A stretch of DNA of 17,903 nucleotides from Acidobacteriota bacterium (GTDB lineage Bacteria > Acidobacteriota > UBA6911 > JACQSX01): the NCBI GenBank assembly GCA_016199665.1, contig JACQGG010000254.1, positions 1-17,903 of the forward strand, read 5' to 3'. Shown here in pieces: positions 14,004 through 17,903 of this stretch. Positions within the stretch are counted from its first letter, which is position 1. Each line of letters begins with the position of its first letter. The notes below the pieces were generated by a model. It searched no databases, was not told where the DNA came from, and saw only the letters and a program-made list of their open reading frames with translations. Both the position numbers and the translations under genes were made by a program.

Positions 14004-15488
14004 TCACGGCAGCGTCGTCTTCCCCATCAGATACCGGTCACACTCCCGGGCCGCTCCCCGCCCCTCGCTGATTGCCCATACAATCAGGCTCTGACCCCGG
14101 CGTGCGTCACCGGCGGCAAATATTCCCGGCACGTTGGTGGCAAATTTGCCGAATTCGGCCTTGACGTTCGAGCGCGCATCCTTATCCACGCCAAGCTGGT
14201 CGAGAAGCTGATTCTCCGGACCCAGAAAGCCCATGGCCAGCAGCACCAGTTGCGCCGGGTATACCTTTTCAGTTCCCGGTATCTCCCGGGGGATCAGACG
14301 CCCGTTGTCCCCTTTGACCCATTCAGTCAGGGCAGCGGTGAGCCCGGTGACATGCCCGCCGGCGTCTCCGATGAATTTGTTGGTCATGATGCAGAATTCG
14401 CGCGGATCGCGGCCCAATACGGCAGCCACCTCTTCCTGGCCATAATCCACACGGAAAATCTTCGGCCACTCCGGCCAGGGATTGTCCGGGGCGCGCTCCA
14501 TGGGCGGCCTGGGCAGGATTTCAAACTGCAGCAGGCTCCGGCACCCATGGCGCATGGCGGTGCCCACGCAGTCGGTCCCCGTGTCGCCACCGCCAATGAC
14601 AATCACATCCTTGCCCTCGGCCGAAATAAAGGCGCCATCGCGGTGCTGGCTGTCCAGCAGGCTTTTGGTGTTGGCCGTCAAAAACTCCATCGCAAAGTGA
14701 ATGCCCTGAAGATCGCGTCCTTGAATGGGGAGGTCGCGAGCCTGCGTTGCCCCGCCGCACAGCACGATAGCGTCGAATTCCCGGCGCAGCCTGTCGGCCG
14801 GATAATCTTTCCCGACTTCGGTGCCGGGAAGAAAAATCACGCCCTCCCCGGCCATCAGATCGACGCGCCGCTGGACCAGGCTCTTGTCCAACTTCATGTT
14901 CGGGATGCCGTACATCAAAAGTCCGCCGATGCGGTCATCGCGTTCGAAGACCGTGACCCGGTGTCCGGCGCGATTGAGCTGGGCCGCGCAGGCCAGCCCG
15001 GCCGGCCCGGAACCCACCACGGCGACCTTCTTTCCACTGCGAACCGCGGGCACTTCCGGAACCACCCAGCCCTCCTCAAAGCCGCGATCCACAATCGCGA
15101 CTTCAATGGTTTTGATGGTTACCGGCGGCTCGTTAATACCCAGCACACAGGAGCCCTCACAGGGAGCCGGACAAACCCGGCCCGTGAACTCCGGGAAATT
15201 GTTTGTCTTGTGCAGACGGTCCAGCGCCTCGCGCCAGAGTCCGTGGTACACCAAATCATTCCAGTCGGGAATCAGATTGTTGAGCGGGCACCCTGCAACC
15301 GCGCCGTTCAGTTCGATTCCGGCGTGACAAAAGGGCACGCCGCAATCCATGCAACGGGCTCCCTGTTTCTGCAGCAGCTCGCCATCGGCAGGCAGATGGA
15401 ACTCCCGCCAATCGCGGATTCGCTCCGCAGGGGGCCGGTCAGGCGGCAGCTCGCGAGGATATTCCGTAAATCCCGTTGGCTTGCCCAC
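14004..15488 (-). CDS. gltD: Glutamate synthase, small (beta) subunit
   Basis: The FAD- and NADPH-binding subunit of glutamate synthase, passing electrons through Fe-S clusters to the GltB subunit. It has 494 residues, typical length. N-terminal cysteines CMDCGVPFC (C46, C49, C54), C67 and CPAPCEGSC (C106, C110, C114) form the two [4Fe-4S] sites. The FAD motif VVGSGPAGLACA is near 158-168, GGLLMYGIPNMKLDK near 188-202, the NADPH motif GGGDTG at 299-304, and AAGDARRGQSLIVWAISEGR near the C-terminus contacts FAD. The start is GTG at 15488-15486, overlapping the gltB TAG by one base (TAGTG), with GGGGGA just upstream. Translational coupling should give equal amounts of the two subunits. Confidence 0.96.
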   Translation of the reverse strand: MGKPTGFTEYPRELPPDRPPAERIRDWREFHLPADGELLQKQGARCMDCGVPFCHAGIELNGAVAGCPLNNLIPDWNDLVYHGLWREALDRLHKTNNFPEFTGRVCPAPCEGSCVLGINEPPVTIKTIEVAIVDRGFEEGWVVPEVPAVRSGKKVAVVGSGPAGLACAAQLNRAGHRVTVFERDDRIGGLLMYGIPNMKLDKSLVQRRVDLMAGEGVIFLPGTEVGKDYPADRLRREFDAIVLCGGATQARDLPIQGRDLQGIHFAMEFLTANTKSLLDSQHRDGAFISAEGKDVIVIGGGDTGTDCVGTAMRHGCRSLLQFEILPRPPMERAPDNPWPEWPKIFRVDYGQEEVAAVLGRDPREFCIMTNKFIGDAGGHVTGLTAALTEWVKGDNGRLIPREIPGTEKVYPAQLVLLAMGFLGPENQLLDQLGVDKDARSNVKAEFGKFATNVPGIFAAGDARRGQSLIVWAISEGRGAARECDRYLMGKTTLP

Positions 15489-17903
15489 TAGGTTCCCCCA
15501 ACGCGCGCCCGATCATGCGCGTTCTGATCAAACGCCGCCATAACCGCGTCTTCGTCCGTCAGGCCCGCCTGCTTGACTCGTTTCTGAGATTCAATCACCC
15601 GTCGATAGTCGCTCGGGTAGATCTTGACAAACCTGCGCGCCATTGTTTCCCACGAAGACAGAATGTTCCATCCGCGCTGACTGCGCGTGTACTCGACGTG
15701 CTTTCGAATCATGCTGCGCAGCAGATCCAGTTCCTCCTTTTCCTCCACCGCAAAAAGCTGGACCATGTCCTTGTTGCACCGCTGCGAAAAGTCGCCTTCT
15801 TCATCCAGCACGTAAGCAATGCCTCCCGACATCCCCGCGGCGAAATTGCGCCCCGTCCTTCCCAAGACCGCCACGCAGCCGCCCGTCATGTACTCACAGC
15901 CATGATCCCCGACCCCTTCGACCACCACGCGCGCCCCGCTGTTGCGGACACAGAACCTCTCCCCCGCGACTCCGCGGATGTATGCCTCACCGCTGGTGGC
16001 TCCGTAAAACGCGACGTTGCCGACAATGATGTTCTCCTCCGGAACAAACGTGGAGCCCTCGGGCGGATAGACGATGATCTTGCCGCCCGACAAGCCCTTG
16101 GCCAGATAGTCGTTGGAATCGCCCTCCAGCGTCAGGGTGATGCCCCGGGGCACGAAGGCGCCAAAGCTCTGTCCAGCCGAGCCCTTGAAGTGCAGGCGAA
16201 TCGTATCCTCGGGAAGCCCTTCAGCCCCGTACCGCTTTGACACCTCGCTGCCCAGAATCGTCCCGACTACGCGGTCCGTGTTGCGAATGGGTAGCACCTC
16301 CGCGACCGGCGCCTTCTCTTCCAGTGCAGGTCTGCAGAGCGAAAGCAGCGTCCTCATATCCAGCGAACTCTCCAGACCGTGGTCCTGCGATATCTGGCAG
16401 AAGCGCCCCACGTGAACCGGGACCTCCGGCTGGTGAAAGATCTGCGAGAAATCCAGGCCGCGCGCTTTCCAGTGATCCAGAGCGCGGCGCATCTCCAGTT
16501 TTTCGGTATGCCCGACCATCTCATCGATTTTTCGAAAACCAAGCTGCGCCATCAACTCGCGCACTTCCTGGGCGACAAAGCGCATAAAGCTGACAACATG
16601 CTCCGGGTCGCCGGTGAATTTCTGGCGAAGTTTCGGGTCCTGCGTTGCCACCCCCACCGGACAGGTGTTGAGATGGCACACCCGCATCATGACGCAGCCC
16701 AGCGTGACCAGCGGCGCCGTGGCAAATCCAAACTCTTCAGCGCCCAGCAGAGCGGCAATGACCACGTCGCGGCCCGTCTTGAGCTGGCCGTCGGTTTCCA
16801 CTGCAATTCGGCTGCGCAGATTGTTAAGCACCAGCACCTGGTGAGTTTCCGCCACTCCCAGCTCCCACGGGATTCCGGCATGCTTAATGCCGGTGAGCGG
16901 CGATGCCCCGGTGCCACCGTCATGGCCGCTGATCAACACCACGTCGGCCCGCGCCTTGGCCACTCCGGCCGCGATGGTCCCGACGCCGACTTCCGCCACC
17001 AGTTTGACGCTGATCCTGGCGTTGCGGTTGGAGTTCTTCAGATCATGAATCAGCTGCGCCAGATCCTCGATGGAGTAGATGTCATGGTGGGGCGGAGGCG
17101 AAATGAGGCCCACCCCCGGAGTCGCCAATCTCACTTTTGCAATCCAGGGGTACACCTTTTGCCCCGGCAGTTGTCCTCCCTCGCCGGGCTTGGCTCCCTG
17201 AGCCATCTTGATCTGCAGCTCCCGGGCGTTGACCAGATATTCGCTGGTGACGCCAAACCGTCCCGAGGCGACCTGCTTGATGGCGCTGTTGCGCGAATCT
17301 CCGTTTTGATCCGGAACGTAACGCGCCGGATCTTCGCCTCCTTCTCCGGTATTGCTCTTGCCACCGATTCGGTTCATCGCGATCGCCAGAGCTTCATGCG
17401 CTTCCTGGCTGATCGAGCCGTACGACATGGCGCCGCTCTTGAACCGCCTGACGATGGACTCAACCGGCTCGACTTCGTCAATGGGAACCGGCTTTTCCGG
17501 AAACTTCAAGTCAAACAGACCGCGCAACGTACAGAGCCTGGCTGACTGGCTGTTGACCAGATCGCTGTACTTCTTGAACAGCGCGTAGTTATGGGTGCGG
17601 CAGGCGAACTGCAACGTATGAATGGTCTGAGGATTGAACAGGTGCGCCTCTCCATCGCGCCGCCACTGGTAGTCACCGCCTTCATCCAACTGGGGCGAGT
17701 CGGCCTGGAGCCCGGGAAAAGCCCGCTCGTGCCGCATCTGGACTTCCCGGGCGATGATCTCGATTCCGATGCCGCTGATTCGCGACGCGGTCCAGGTGAA
17801 ATACCGGTCAATGACATCCTGGTTCAAGCCGATGGCTTCGAAGATCTGAGCGCCATGGTAGCTTTGGACCGTCGAGATGCCCATCTTGGACATGACCTTG
17901 AGC
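15488..17903 (-). CDS. gltB: Glutamate synthase, large (alpha) subunit, C-terminal part
   Basis: The large subunit of glutamate synthase makes two glutamates from glutamine and 2-oxoglutarate; this window has about 805 codons of a normally near-1500-residue protein, and its N-terminal glutaminase domain and start lie beyond the right edge. The visible chain begins in the central domain (KMGISTVQSYHGAQIFEAIG). It then has the FMN-binding synthase barrel (GAMSYGSISQEAHEALAIAM, GEGGQLPGQKVYPWIAKVR, HDGGTGASPLTGIKHAG) and the [3Fe-4S] cysteines in CVMMRVCHLNTCPVGVATQ (codons near 16696-16661). The C-terminal GXGXG beta-helix domain ends it (DYLAKGLSGGKIIVYPP, GYMTGGCVAVLGRTGRNFAAGMSGG-like repeats). 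The stop TAG overlaps the gltD GTG. No promoter can be seen here. Confidence 0.96.
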   Translation of the reverse strand, partial: LKVMSKMGISTVQSYHGAQIFEAIGLNQDVIDRYFTWTASRISGIGIEIIAREVQMRHERAFPGLQADSPQLDEGGDYQWRRDGEAHLFNPQTIHTLQFACRTHNYALFKKYSDLVNSQSARLCTLRGLFDLKFPEKPVPIDEVEPVESIVRRFKSGAMSYGSISQEAHEALAIAMNRIGGKSNTGEGGEDPARYVPDQNGDSRNSAIKQVASGRFGVTSEYLVNARELQIKMAQGAKPGEGGQLPGQKVYPWIAKVRLATPGVGLISPPPHHDIYSIEDLAQLIHDLKNSNRNARISVKLVAEVGVGTIAAGVAKARADVVLISGHDGGTGASPLTGIKHAGIPWELGVAETHQVLVLNNLRSRIAVETDGQLKTGRDVVIAALLGAEEFGFATAPLVTLGCVMMRVCHLNTCPVGVATQDPKLRQKFTGDPEHVVSFMRFVAQEVRELMAQLGFRKIDEMVGHTEKLEMRRALDHWKARGLDFSQIFHQPEVPVHVGRFCQISQDHGLESSLDMRTLLSLCRPALEEKAPVAEVLPIRNTDRVVGTILGSEVSKRYGAEGLPEDTIRLHFKGSAGQSFGAFVPRGITLTLEGDSNDYLAKGLSGGKIIVYPPEGSTFVPEENIIVGNVAFYGATSGEAYIRGVAGERFCVRNSGARVVVEGVGDHGCEYMTGGCVAVLGRTGRNFAAGMSGGIAYVLDEEGDFSQRCNKDMVQLFAVEEKEELDLLRSMIRKHVEYTRSQRGWNILSSWETMARRFVKIYPSDYRRVIESQKRVKQAGLTDEDAVMAAFDQNAHDRARVGGT

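Noticed and set aside
13947..15491. 514-codon plus-strand frame opposite gltD
   Set aside because: Antisense shadow of an intact gltD, starting inside a repeat array.
16379..17545. 388-codon plus-strand frame opposite gltB
   Set aside because: Antisense shadow; the opposite strand has all GltB motifs and the Fe-S cysteines.

Overview
The window reads as a chromosomal segment of a GC-rich Gram-negative bacterium. An Acidobacteriota origin is the best guess, because of the very large Oar-type TonB-dependent receptor with an N-terminal carboxypeptidase-regulatory domain, a type greatly expanded in that phylum. This is inference; no rRNA or other phylogenetic marker is present. Every gene I accept lies on the minus strand, so transcription runs from high to low coordinates. 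Both ends cut genes: gltB on the right and lysC on the left.

Right part (about 12.9-17.9 kb) is nitrogen assimilation: the C-terminal two-thirds or so of glutamate synthase large subunit (gltB), the small subunit (gltD, overlapping by one base), then a LysR-type regulator. Middle part (8.3-12.7 kb): a secreted PEBP/YbhB-like protein, a 0.5 kb stretch of gene debris (a C-terminal beta-sandwich fragment and a frameshifted PII/GlnB remnant), and a 1054-residue TonB-dependent receptor. An exported YtcJ-like amidohydrolase follows (6.4-8.2 kb).

Left part (1-6.2 kb) is a threonine biosynthesis cluster: promoter and leader, hom, thrC copy 1, thrB, thrC copy 2, lysC. Together LysC, Hom, ThrB and ThrC carry aspartate to threonine, except for aspartate-semialdehyde dehydrogenase (asd), which is not here. 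Two different threonine-synthase-like genes flank thrB. The leader upstream of hom has a good sigma-70-type promoter, a 35-codon peptide ORF with adjacent Thr-Thr codons, and three mutually exclusive pairings ending in a textbook intrinsic terminator. I read it as a threonine transcription attenuator; this is the strongest regulatory find.

A second theme is the intergenic DNA. Four spacers, each just 3' of a stop codon (thrC copy 2, thrC copy 1, the amidohydrolase, gltD), are filled with degenerate tandem heptamers. Their sequences differ (GGTTCAA, ATGGATC or GATCGNA types), but the 7-base period is kept and each array contains inverted repeats, up to a perfect 17-bp hairpin.
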